Assembly: GCA_019649035.1 (NCBI GenBank)
Contig: BMAT01000732.1
Span: 231,920-268,481, forward strand
Direction: 5' to 3'
From: Elysia marginata
Lineage: Eukaryota > Mollusca > Gastropoda > Plakobranchidae
DNA: 36,562 nucleotides
Below are positions 23,520-34,295 of the stretch, piece after piece. The stretch's first letter is position 1; each line of letters starts with the position of its first letter. The notes under the pieces were generated by a model. That model was not told the origin of the DNA. It worked only from the letters and a program-made list of their open reading frames with translations, and searched no databases. Made by a program: the position numbers and the translations under genes.

Positions 23520-23774
23520 CGCTCAGAGATCGGGAGGTACGTGGTTCGATCCCCGGCCGAGTCAAAACAAGGTATTACCAGCTGATCCGCCTAGTGTCTG
23601 GCATTACGGATTTAGTGTTTGTCTGGTCGGCCCAGTATCAGGATAATGTAACTGGGTGTGATGTATGCAAGCGCTCCTTACATCACAGTGTGGCAGCACG
23701 CTTTCAATTGTCCACAGCGCCGCCTCTGATATAACCAGTTGAAAAGAGACGTTAAAATTCAACCAACCAACCAA
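23520..23774 (+). mobile_element. tRNA-derived SINE (first family), 5' end lost in the gap
   Basis: It starts CGCTCAGAGATCGGGAGGTA and has a perfect pol III B-box GGTTCGATCCC (23543-23553). The body includes CTGATCCGCCTAGTGTCTGG and GCAAGCGCTCCTTACATCA, and it ends GACGTTAAAATTC with a CAAC-type tail (AACCAACCAACCAA). It aligns along its whole length with 26311-26614 on the opposite strand. The A-box would lie in the N run. Confidence 0.88.
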
Positions 23775-25894
23775 CTCTCTCTCTCCCTCTCTCTTTCGCT
23801 TTCTTTTTATCTAAGCTCTTCTGTCTTCGAGCCTTTCCCATTTGGTCGTGTTTCTATCCTGCTTGGTTTTTCTCGCCACCTGTCTTGCTGCGCTGTTGTG
23901 GACGCCTTGATTCCCCACACCTGCAGTATCTGCCTCACCCTTATCTCTGTTGTGAAGTGAACTAAATATCTACCGTAATTGTTCTAATTGATACTAATTT
24001 TGTAAGCCTCATACCAACATTTGATTAGAGTCTCGTTTCAAGTCGCTTGAGTTCTTTTTTCCCCACTGGCATTTTTTGTGTTCAGGTTATAGTGTAATCT
24101 TGCCACGCAAAAAGCAAAAAGTCATAGCGCTTTGTCTTAGGTCCACTTATAATCAAAGCAGTTTTGATATCTTTGTGCCACGACTATAATTTTTAACGCA
24201 CTTACAACTTCCTTTACAGGCTGGTTGTTTTACTCTCAATTGGTCCATCTCACAAGTCAGTCAGTGCAAGCTTTGAGTACCTATTATGTTTCTAGCGCCT
24301 ACGAACAAAATAGCAGCCAACTCAACTCCGCCCGCAGACGGTTGAATCCTTCTAAAACTTTACTAAGTCCTCCTGACCATCTTCTTTGGAGTATCTTGGT
24401 CCACCCTAAGCTCTCTGCGACCTACCTTCTTGTTACCATCTTACCGGTAACACAACAAATTCCTTATCTTTGCGGCATCAACTTTTCTACCACAAGGTGA
24501 AGAGTGTTGTTCGCGAGTTTTGCAGCTTTTAGCAATCTTCCAGTCTGACACTCTAGAAGGTGGTTGTGTAAGCTGTAAACCTTGTTTGTTTTTCTTTCAA
24601 ATGGGCTAGTCGAGGCATCGAATCTGGCAACTTTATCTGATATAATCTATAGATGCTTTTAAATTCCCCCACAAGGCCATGGAAGTTTGTATCAACCATA
24701 CAATAGTAATGAAATACCGTTTCAACGCGATAAATCAAGTTCAGCACCGGATATTCCTAAGTCGGGACATTTCTACTTCTATGATTTTTTGTTAGGTTTT
24801 ATAAACAATCGTTTTGCTTATTTGCATATCTTTTCAAAATCTGGAAGCAAACATCGTGCTAGAAAATTTAGGTTTCCCTCGCATTATGCCATAGCATATT
24901 TCTTTATTTTGTCAAGCTACTTTAAAATTTGTGCATGGTTGAAAAATCCAAGAAGTTTTTCGAAATGTCTGAAATAAAAGACTTTCGATGAGGCAAAGTC
25001 TTATACTCGTTTCTATCCGTTTTTTTTTACTTTTTTTTTGGCTTTTCTCACTGGCTTATCCATCCCATCGTTTTGTATTATCTTGACGAACAGCGACTGG
25101 TGGGGGCTAGAAACAGCAGGGATACCGCCCTTGCCGCCGATAACCGCATGTTGCCTGTTTTAGCATTCACAAGATGAGCTTTTCAGTTACTGTTTTTTTT
25201 TATTTATTATTTTCTTTGGCCTGATATTTTCTCTTGACTGGTTTGTTTTGAAACCCGGCAAGGGTCAAATTTTTTCGGTCTGGTGTTTAGTTGCTCGCAG
25301 CAGGACGAGAAACGCATGTCGAGCGGAATTTCCTGTAAAACGATAGGAGATGAAACATGCGTGAGATTTGTGAGAGTCATGTCCAGTTCATTCTGCGTTT
25401 TTTCCAGTTCTTTCTCAATACATCATTATCTTACTCTTATCGTAAAGTATATGTACATTTAGTCTTTTTTCTTTACACATGCCTTTGGACGGGTCTAGGT
25501 ACAGTAGTTATGATAGGATGGCTCTTCGAGTCCTAACTTTTGGTGTCCTTTCGGCCTTTTGAGGACCAAATAGGCAAAAAATTACTTCGAGAACCTGTGT
25601 AGCCATCTATTTAAAGAACTATTATTTCACTCAAACGTTTGCCTGCCAGTAGCCATTTCTTATTTTTAATCGGAAGTTTTGTGGGTGTGGCGATTGGTTT
25701 GCTTCCTTGAAATTCAAATTGTTTTTCATCAATCTAAACATTTTTGAGTTTGCTCTAAAGCCTTTCCCCTTCATTCAGCTGCAAGTTTGTTTTTTGTATC
25801 AGCGGGATTGTGTGTTGGAGTATAAGCACTGATCGTCATGACTTTCACTCAAACGGTTGACAATTTGATTTGAAGCTGGACTCCAATTAATATT
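23775..25894. other. Intronic sequence, no gene recognised
   Basis: A pyrimidine-rich tract follows the SINE. Frames at 24225-24500 and 24687-24977 show no domain, signal peptide or splice support. Confidence 0.4.
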
Positions 25895-27081
25895 GTTCAC
25901 TATGTGGCAAGGGCTTGCAACGAATCTGGACTCACTATCAGCTTAAAGGAGACTGAAATCATGATCCAGATTGCAAGTGAATTTCCGGAAACCAAGTTTG
26001 ACGACCACCTCTTGAATGTGGTCATACAATTCAGTTATCTGGAAATAATTATTTGGAGTAAACTGGCATGGGATGTGGAAATCAAAAGAATAATAGGGAA
26101 GGCTGCTTCAATAGTGTCCAAACAGACTCAGCAAAATGTTTAGGAAAATAGAAGCCTTTTCATCAAGACTAAGACGTCGGTATACTAATCTTGTGTTCTA
26201 TCGTTGTTGTTGTGCGGTACTGAGTGCCGGACGACTTACGCTTCTCATGAAAACAGGCCAAACGTCTTCCACGTGCGCTGTTTACGACGTATTCTACGTG
26301 TTAAATGGAAGGTTAGGTTAGGTTGTTTGAATTTTAACGTCTCTTTTCAAATACAAGGTTATAGCAGAGACGGCGCTTAAGACAATTGAAAGCGTGCTAC
26401 CACACTTGATGTAAGGAGCGCTTGCTTACACCAAACTCAGTCACATTATCCTGACACCGGGCCGACCATACTTAGCACTAAATACATAAATGCCAGACAC
26501 TAGGCGGATCAGCTGCTAATATCAATTTTAAAGTCCTTGGTTTGACTCGGCCGGGGATCGAACCCACACCCCCCGATCTCTGAGCGAGTGTCTTACCGCT
26601 AGGCCACAGAGCCGGTGTTACATAGAAAAAGTACCTCCCCAAACTGTGAAGGACTTCTAAAGTCAAACTTCCTCAGTATATTTACTGTTTTGTCAAAACA
26701 CACCCTTTGCTGATTAAGTCAAGTTCGAAGAATGGTAGATGATAGAGTTCCGAAAAAACGCACTGTTGTGTGAACTTGAGGGAGGCATTAGTTTCATTGG
26801 AAGGCCGAAGCTGAGATATATGGACGTTATCAAGAAAGACATATGGCAGACATCGATCCTCAGTCTTGGTGGGAAGGCCTGTCTGCCAACCGCAGCTTAA
26901 TGAAATTGAACTGTCTCAGTTTGAATGACGACAGCGGAAAAAAAGCTCCTCATCATGGGGACAAGAGGGAAAGGAGAAAATACACAAAAAGGACCTTGAA
27001 CAGATGTACTTGCGTCCGCTGCGACAGAGTTTGCCAATCGAGCATTGGACTCTACAGTGACGCCAAAAAAGTACATATCTA
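25895..27081 (+). pseudogene. Degraded LINE 3' portion (RT C-terminal region), split by a SINE
   Basis: The plus strand begins with ARACNESGLTISLKETEIM, the usual post-ADD segment (GLTISxKKTE), then HLLNVVIQFSYLEIIIWSKL. After stops and a frameshift it reads LLLCGTECRTTYASHENRPN and FHVRCLRRILRVKW (about 26220-26308), the LLYGxExWTxY and CLRRIL motifs. The SINE at 26311-26614 interrupts here. Downstream are KLPQYIYCFVKTHPL, RRMVDDRVPK, GRPKLRYMDVIKKD and ADIDPQSWWEGLSANRSLMK. It ends in CTCVRCDRVCQSSIGLYSDA, a C2H2-like terminal motif (CxxCxRxCxSxIGLYSH) typical of these LINEs. The 5' part is missing, as in truncated copies. Confidence 0.85.
26311..26614 (-). mobile_element. tRNA-derived SINE (first family), complete, inserted in a LINE
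   Basis: On the minus strand it begins CCGGCTCTGTGGCCTAGCGG, with an A-box TGGCCTAGCGG (26596-26606) and B-box GGTTCGATCCC (26554-26564). It then follows the body of the 23520 copy and ends TTAAAATTCAAAC with the tail AACCTAACCTAACC. Flanking 13-mers GTGTTAAATGGAA (26298-26310) and GTGTTACATAGAA (26615-26627) match at 11 of 13 and are the likely target-site duplication. Confidence 0.9.
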
Positions 27082-29174
27082 ATCCTCAAAGGTTTCTAAC
27101 CATAGTCATCCGTGACTGAAGAACGCCATCATCATCGTCCACCAAAGAAGTGAGCATGTTACTCGGGTCAACCTTTTCCAATCGAGACCCAGAAACAATC
27201 ACTACGATTGGATTAGATGACATTTCAATCTAAAGCTTTTCATTTTTTTTTTCAAGTAAAGTATATGAGAATAAAATTTTACAGAGCCCTTTAAGAACTT
27301 TAAGACCCAATACGTTTTACTGGAACATGAGAACGCATCTTAAAATCAAACGCTTCTTCGTAATTTAACTCGTCTCTTTACAGGGGAATTGTCCGTTTCT
27401 TTTACGATGGCCAAGGCTAGATGGAAACTATTTAAACTGTTTGAAGATATATCAAGACTGGACCTAACAATACCAGTTAATGTTTGATGAAATTATACAA
27501 ATTTTCAAATATAAGGGCAACAAGCGAATATGAAAAGTTAAAGACAGCGCAACACACGTCGGCCCGCAAATACATTGGATCTCAAGCGCCTACGCGAGAT
27601 TCCCAAACAAATAAGCGAGTAGAGACACCTTATCGAAAGTTAACCCATGCAGAGTAGCCAGACGATATTTCTGCCGATTGAATGTAATATCAGAGTTCAA
27701 TTTAATAAAGTTTCGAGTACAAGTAAGTCAGATTTTTGTGCAGAGACATAGAAAGTACTAATCCGGTATTGGTTACTCGGTTTCCCGTTGGTCTCTAAGT
27801 TAGTCCTGTTCTCAGTTCGAGAATCAGGATACAAGGAGTAGGGTCCACTTTATGCTTGGCAAGCGCATATTTAGGTTGCTTGCTATTGCTTCCCTCGCCG
27901 CCTTCCCTTTCGCCGTGCCGTAAGAGACCAAGCTATCCTAATTGTGCTTGTTTGGCACAATGGAGGCTGTAAAATTTTACCCGTTTTAAAGATCAAACAC
28001 TGGAACTTTAGAAAAGTGGTCAACCGCGCTTTCGATTGACATACCGCTATGGTCTCGAAGTGTTATTACTGTTAGTTGCCAAGCAGGACATGGCCGGCTG
28101 GAAATGCGAGAGCTTATTGTTTAGCTGAATCATCGAGGAGTAACATAGACACACCTGATCTCACGGCGGTAGCTCTGTGTCTCAACCATGCCACTCTCTC
28201 CAGGAAGCCAAAGAAAGTTGTTGTTCTACATAATGCCTGTTTACAGAAGCCTAAAATGTCACGTAAGGTGAAACCATAACATGTCTAGATATAGATCCAG
28301 TGGGGGTGTGCATGATTCACCGAACAACTCATGTTGATGAGCACTTCAAGCTCAGTAACTCGGGATAACCTGAGACTTTGTTCTTGCAATCTTCTTTCTT
28401 TTCAGGGCTTTAAATACAGACTCTCCTTTGAAGCGGTAGTTTTTTGCTGGTTACGGGTGTGCAAGCTCAGTTTGTATCATCAAGCTGTTGCGAGGGAGTT
28501 TTCGATAAAAAAGAATTTGTTTACTCGTACCATGCTTTTAAAACGTTTTTGTAGTAACGTTCTCTCCTGGTGTCCGCTGGGGTCTTGTCTTCTCAATTAG
28601 TAAATCAGGAAGCGCCGTTCTCTGGTATTACACAACCATTACAACAGAAATGGATGAATTTTTACATGTACATGCTTTTCATAATGTGAGGAATCTTGGA
28701 TAGAAAAAAAATTGTGTCTTGGGGTAGGTTTTATTAAAAATTCTAACATAAATTTAAGTTAGATTTGAAAATTGTGGATTAAAAGGCTTTTACTCGCCAA
28801 TCTTCAAATATAGGTATGTAATATCTTTTTTCATGGCTTTTTTTGTGGAAATGGTGTAATTTAATGCAAGCTAACCTCTTAACTTCATGTATGAGAATAG
28901 TTTCCGCTGAAGATTCCTACTGAATAAGAAACTGTTTTCTTAAATTGTTGTAAAATGTCGAATAGACATTTGGGAAAAGTTAGCTATCGAATTTTGCATC
29001 GTCGTGATTCTGAAGTGAAAATAATCTACAAAAAAAACCCAACAAATTGCATGATTGATTTAATAGCAATACATACTAGCTAAGGCAAGGCAGATAATGT
29101 AATATTCATTTACATGTAAATGATTTGATCTACTATTTTTTTAATTAGCAGATCATAGACATACTTAGTGCTTA

Positions 29175-29178
<4 letters not shown>

Positions 29179-29219
<41 letters not shown>

Positions 29220-29229
29220 CTCGCTCTCG
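29179..29229. repeat. (TC)n microsatellite
   Basis: A pure TC tract for about 37 bases is followed by (GCTCTC) interruptions. Confidence 0.95.
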
Positions 29230-30184
29230 TTTTTGTAATGTATCCTTTGTAGTGAAATTCATTTACGCGATGCAGTACTACTGTGGATCTCGGAAAATTA
29301 CTTCGAGTGAAACCTAATATGTATTACTGTGAAGCAAAATATAGGTTGGCAGGTGCGATAGTTCAAATGTGTTGCTTTAGTAAAGTGGATTTTTAAAATA
29401 GGAAATTTATCCTAAAAAGTATCAAGGACAGAGAGGAGACATATATGGATGTGCACATTTATGGCAGTAGCGATATTATAGGTGTGATAGTTGATATTCA
29501 AAGTTCAGAAATTGATTTTTTGAGGATGTAAAAATGATATTGGAAATAGTCATACAAGTGATAAGAATGGTCGTTGCTCTGGTTATAATGAAGGTTTGGT
29601 CACATGGTATTGCGATTACCAAAACGATACTCTCCTAGCTATGCACACGTGAGTTCTAATAAAATATTGCACATCTTTATTTTTACATTATTCAGTGATT
29701 GATCGTGCGAATTTCACCCATGTAAGGTTAATGGTTTTACCGGCTCTATAAAGCAGTAGCGCTGTCGTCTCTCTACTCCGCACACAAAAAAAATGTTAAA
29801 ACAGTAGCACCTATCAACTTTATCTTCCTCATTCGAGTGTTGAGGTGTTTGGCGTCAGTCTCCCGATCTAGGTGAGGACCCCCAGCGTTTCCTTGTCGCT
29901 CAGAGTATCTCTGTTGGTATAGCTAGCTAGCAAGCTGCTGACCCGCGCTCGCTAACGATTCGTATCACTTTGTCCGATGAGTTTGGGGGTCTACTCGCTA
30001 TTTTAAGAACTCTTGAAACCTTGGGGAGTGGTGAAGATGTTAAGTCTGCTTGGTCGAGCAAAGTGGTGTCGATCTGAAGTTCTACCTGCTTTCTCCCTTT
30101 CTGGCAGTCTTTCATGTCTCGCCTCTTATCTTTATGTTAATTACATTTTTAACTACATTTTATCTTCTTTTTGTCCTTTGCATT

Positions 30185-30203
30185 TCTCTCTCTCCCCCTC
30201 TCC

Positions 30204-30246
<43 letters not shown>
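30185..30246. repeat. (CT)n microsatellite with C-run interruptions
   Basis: It starts as a mixed CT/CCCC tract and becomes pure (CT)n over about 35 bases before ACGCTCTC. Confidence 0.93.
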
Positions 30247-30248
<2 letters not shown>

Positions 30249-30759
30249 GCTCTCTGCTTTTTGACTCTTTCTCTCGCATAAAATAATCATAACTTTTGCG
30301 TGCAAATTATCGTCATAATAAGAAAACCAGGTATTCTTAAATGATGGAATATTGGCTATTGCAAATTTTTGGATGCAGTTTATGAGGGGATATATACATG
30401 AAACCATATTTTTGTGGTAATGCTACTAAGTCAAGTGTTTCATGATCCCAACATAGGGAGAGAGCATTGGATTTAAATCAGTAGAAAATCAACGCCTTAA
30501 ATAAAAAAAAGTTATACGACCAGTTGTCTTGTATCTGGTTTAGATGGTTTACTCAAATCTTTCTAACGAGCCTGCATTGTTGATGTGGATTTATTTGCTT
30601 GTTTTTGTTTTGTTTGTTTTTTGACTATTTCATTCGGTTCATCAACATAAACACTTATTCTGAACCTTAGACTGAAAATATGAACGTCCAACTGACTCAG
30701 AAGTGAGTAGAGTGAAACTATCAGAGAAAGTCCTCAACCCGCCAGGTTGCTTGCCTCGC

Positions 30760-31115
30760 GTCTCACAGAGGGGCCCTGTTGCTACTCACCCTGTCCGCTA
30801 CAACAGATTTCTCTAGGGCCATAGACCTAGCGCGTGATAAAGTAGGCTGAAATACTAAGAAACATCCCATCCACATCATCTTTGGAACCGCCGTGGTTTT
30901 CCGCGGCGCCGACAGTTCGGCCGTGCATGCAAAGAGCGAGCGTTTTGGACTGGGCAAGAGTGAGCGTCTTATCTTCTAGTGTATACAGTATACGACTTTG
31001 ACAGCCCGCGCTTACTGCATAGCGCCTTGCGCTGTCAGTTCCAACATCTAGTCTTTGTATGTCTTGTCATTACACTTCGGACGCCAATAAAGTTTGGAGT
31101 TCCATCATCTGAATC
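30760..31115 (+). other. Possible solo LTR or regulatory segment
   Basis: A locally GC-rich segment contains the palindrome GTATACAGTATAC (30981-30993) and a hairpin-capable pair TGACAGC/GCTGTCA (30999-31037) enclosing GC-rich sequence. A polyadenylation signal AATAAA follows at 31086-31091. This order resembles U3-R-U5 of an LTR, but I could not find certain TG/CA ends, a target duplication or a second copy. Confidence 0.22.
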
Positions 31116-33172
31116 GTTGTGTTTATGCTTAATGAAGTGAACTGGTGGATTTTTCTTAAGTCTTCACCTTATGTATGTTTACACAATGGTGTTGGTTTAA
31201 GGTGATTTTAATTATTGCATTGTCTTCTAGGTATCTCGTGGTGTAGATAGACGGAGAGAAATATTTACGATTTCGACGGCATATAAATATTTTGGTGCCA
31301 ACTTTAAGGTGCAGTGTTAATTTTGGGAATAGTGGTCTTGAAAAATCTTGTTTTTCCTTCATAGATATTGCGCCTGGATTACGATGCCAAAGATGTTTTA
31401 ATGGGCTTAAGTTTTTGAAGGATATTTCGATGGGAATTTTATTTAAAGGAGAAAATGTCGTTGAACAGCTTTATATAGACCTTAACTTTTCTTGTTTGTT
31501 GTTTTTCTTAGGTGAAAAACACGTTTGAAAACATACGTCTCAGCCAGGCATTTGCCATCCCCAAGATAGTTTCAAATCATAATTATTCAGTGCAGTTTTT
31601 GTAGCGCTAGGTTTGAACCAGGAACATTTAGCATAGAAAGCGAGATTGTCGTCATGGAACCAGCAGGTCGATTCCGCCGGGAGGTAGTTTGAGTTCCTCC
31701 TCCTCATGTTGTCTCTGCTGGGTAGGGAATTTGGTGAGAGGTGTTCAGTCTGCTGCCTGCTCTGGTGACCCGTGATCAGTCCATGCCCCTGATGCTTGGG
31801 AGTGCAACCTAGTCAGAGGGAACAGTTCTGTTTCCAGGAAGTGGTTCTGATATTGATATGTCTAACACTTGATAAATCTAGTGAATGGTGGGTTGAGGGC
31901 TCAGAGGGATGTATAGCGAAAAACCTCGAGACTCATAGTTAAAGATTGAGAAAGACGGAATCCGGGGAAAGAGATAAAAGTCATAGGATGCGATTTTTAT
32001 GCCACGCTTTTCGCTTTTATGAATAACTTTATTTTGCATTTCAAGAAGTTCAGTTAGGTTTATTAAAATAGGACAAATGAATAAAAAAACAAACATTGAC
32101 GCATAAATACACGTATTGCTGCGTGTTTTTTTTTTACTCCATTGTCATTGCATTCATCTTAAAGTGCGGCTTTTGCTCAGTTAAAATCCTTAGAAAACTT
32201 TGCGCGTAAGGGGAATAAATGCTCATAGTTTATTTTTTTATTTTACTTCTTTAAAAAAGTAATCAACACCATTTAAAAAAAAGTTTAACCCATTTTTAGT
32301 TATTCTTGTTTTATCACGTTTCAGTGACTAGGATTTTTCCAACATCACCGTTATCCATAAACTATTTCTTTTTATAAGTACTTGACTTGCTGCGCCTTCA
32401 GCCGCAACAAATAATACTCTTGCCCTTCCGTTACTTAAGCCGCATTTCAGATAGGATACCTCACACGCATTAGATACAAATTGAAATTTGCGTTTTAGTT
32501 ATACATTTGAACTTGTCCTTCCCGTGTTGGTGCTGTGGTTGTGTTAATAGCAATGACGACTAAAATCGAAAAGGTTGTTTTCTTTTGCGACCTAAAAGTA
32601 GTAAAGAAATGTGTGCAATCAGTTATCTACGTGTGTCACTATGTGCCATCTCGATGGTTAGACTACACATTGTCGTTAGACTTTTTGTTATTGTAAACGG
32701 TTCTCCAAGTACTTTTATGGTTCATACCTAGATGAATCATAGAATTTTGGCCTCGTTTTTTTAAAATAAATGTGTGATGATAAGTGATAAATGATTATTG
32801 TATAACCATTATCGCCTCATGATCGTTGAGATGTGTCATTGCTTTAGCATTGTTCTAAAAGTTTTACAGCAAAGACAGGCTAGCATCACAAACATCGTGG
32901 CAAGAGACAAATAGTCCATTACATTTTGTACTATTTAAACTGCAATTAGTGTTGACGTGTTGCCTAAAGATTAGTTCATTGACAGTGCTGTTTATATGTC
33001 GTGGTGATTATTTTTATAATAAGTGTACCGAACAATTTTTTTGTAAGAGTTAAACGGGCGGTGCTTGGAGCAGTCAGTGTGACCATGGCGCTAATGTGGT
33101 CCTCTTCAGCTTCAGTAACGCTCTTGTTTTGCCTTCTCACTGACCACCCTCTTCTCACGTTTGTCTTTGCAG

Positions 33173-33191
33173 GTGGAACGGTCAACAGCAG
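33173..33191 (+). CDS. Receptor microexon (19 nt), Ig-to-Fz linker
   Basis: The exon GTGGAACGGTCAACAGCAG is flanked by a strong acceptor (pyrimidine-rich tract ending ttgtctttgcag) and a gtgagt donor. With A from the phase-1 exon before it and C from the phase-2 exon after it, it encodes S-G-T-V-N-S-S. It is the only exon seen that can bridge phase 1 (13780) to phase 2 (33972): 19 is 1 mod 3. It encodes a flexible Ser/Gly/Asn linker between the second Ig domain and the Fz-CRD. No transcript evidence is available. Other small exons in the long intron cannot be excluded, so it is scored below its neighbours. Confidence 0.62.
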
Positions 33192-33971
33192 GTGAGTGAA
33201 CACCTCTTGTCTGTAGTGTTTGTCTCTACCAATGCTGCGATGTACTCGGTGTTTCTAAATATTTGTTGTCTTTTAATTTGATTGAAAGTTAAAAATATAA
33301 TTTAGTTTTTTTCGTCCAAAACTTAAGGAGGCTTCGAATCAATTAGAAATCATGTAAGGCGCACACCACTAGCTGAGCCTGGCCATTTTATGATTGTGCA
33401 TTGTTTTAATTTTTTTAGTAACGCGGAAATATTTTTAGACATCATGTCGGCTGCATGTGTGTTGCAGTTATAATGATAAAAGTTTTTTTGTTGTTTTTTT
33501 TTAAACTCTAGCGCGTTTTTTCTTTTTTTTTCCCTGTAGTCTAGGAATTAAGAAATTGTTAAAAATCCAGCAGGTTACATTCGTTTGTTTCTGCAAGTTC
33601 TTAAGATGAGGCAGCTGATCTTTGGGTGAGACTCATTAAGCTGAAGATATTCCACTTTACGGTGAACAGCGATATCACTCAGTGCTTCCTTGGAACTCGA
33701 TAAACGTATAAAAAACAGGGTTTAATATTAGTTTCTTGGATCCTTTTTTTTCTCAGTATGTTCCTGGAGAATATATCTTATACAAACCCGCTAATCTTAA
33801 TCATTGATATTACAAGCGACCCTCTACAGATCTATAGGGACTTAAGTTTGCGGAATATATCAGCTTTAATAGTTTTCAATCGTCTTTTTGTGTCTCTATT
33901 TCTATATCATGACTCACAAAGGTGGCAGTTTTCATTACCAGTAATGTTCGTCACGTCTTTACTGATTCCAG

Positions 33972-34295
33972 CACTTCCGAGCAGTCTTGCATTCAGTACA
34001 CGGGTAGTTTCTGCAACAATTACCTGAAATCGGTTTACGTACAGACGCCAGCTATTATTGATGGACGGGATTCCACGCCGCAAAAAGCATTGGCCGACTC
34101 TGACCAACTTTTGGCTGCGCACATGAAGGATTTGACTAGGCTGGGTCTCTTCTCTGGCCAACAAGGGCAAGACATCTGCATGAAGCCGGCAAGGAGGATT
34201 ATGTGTCATCTGAACTTCCCGACATGCCACGTCCCAGAAGCAGGGGCTGGACAAAAACCGGCAACAGTTCTAGGTCAACCTCTACCCATTTGTCG
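33972..34295 (+). CDS. Receptor exon: first part of Frizzled-type cysteine-rich domain
   Basis: The exon starts after actgattccag (phase 2, C completes AGC) and ends at TGT CG before gtgagt, 324 nt. It encodes the Fz-CRD start SCIQYTGSFCNNYL, a helical middle (KALADSDQLLAAHMKDL), then DICMKPARRIMCHLNFPTC and finally LPICR. These give six of the ten cysteines expected in an Fz-CRD. The CxxYxGxxC opening and CR ending are shared by MuSK and ROR CRDs. The remaining cysteines and whatever follows should be on exons beyond 34296; the next one must begin with the third base of the Arg codon. A loop rich in Pro and Gly (EAGAGQKPATVLGQ) is longer than I expect at this place. ATGs upstream at 33758 and 33922 are intronic. 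Confidence 0.86.

Larger units (their letters stand above)
27082..33172. other. Last part of the 19.4-kb receptor intron
   Basis: No recognised exon or RNA gene. It holds (CT)n microsatellites at 29179-29229 and 30185-30246 and a possible LTR-like or promoter-like segment at about 30760-31115. Frames at 28076, 28331, 31292 and 33001 lack domain or splice support. Confidence 0.4.
7942..34295 (+). other. MuSK/ROR-like receptor tyrosine kinase gene, partial (Ig-Ig-Fz part of ectodomain)
   Basis: This is the gene locus covering the six exons listed separately. The spliced frame has 970 nt (322 whole codons plus a split codon at each end) with no stop. Domain order is Ig, Ig, short linker, Fz-CRD. 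In known families, Ig domains placed directly before an Fz-CRD occur in MuSK and ROR receptor tyrosine kinases, single-pass surface receptors for agrin/LRP4 or Wnt signals. Two consecutive Ig domains and the end motif PICR favour MuSK; the segment between the third and fifth CRD cysteines looks about as much like ROR. Introns are 1544, 3244, 424, 19392 and 780 nt. No signal peptide, kringle, transmembrane segment or kinase exon is visible, so which receptor this is, and whether a kinase follows, is inferred from family architecture. Confidence 0.75.

Noticed and set aside
22660-23734. Long open frames of 235-328 codons on both strands
   Set aside because: They are produced by the 640-N assembly gap; the real flanking sequence is a SINE and has no coding support.
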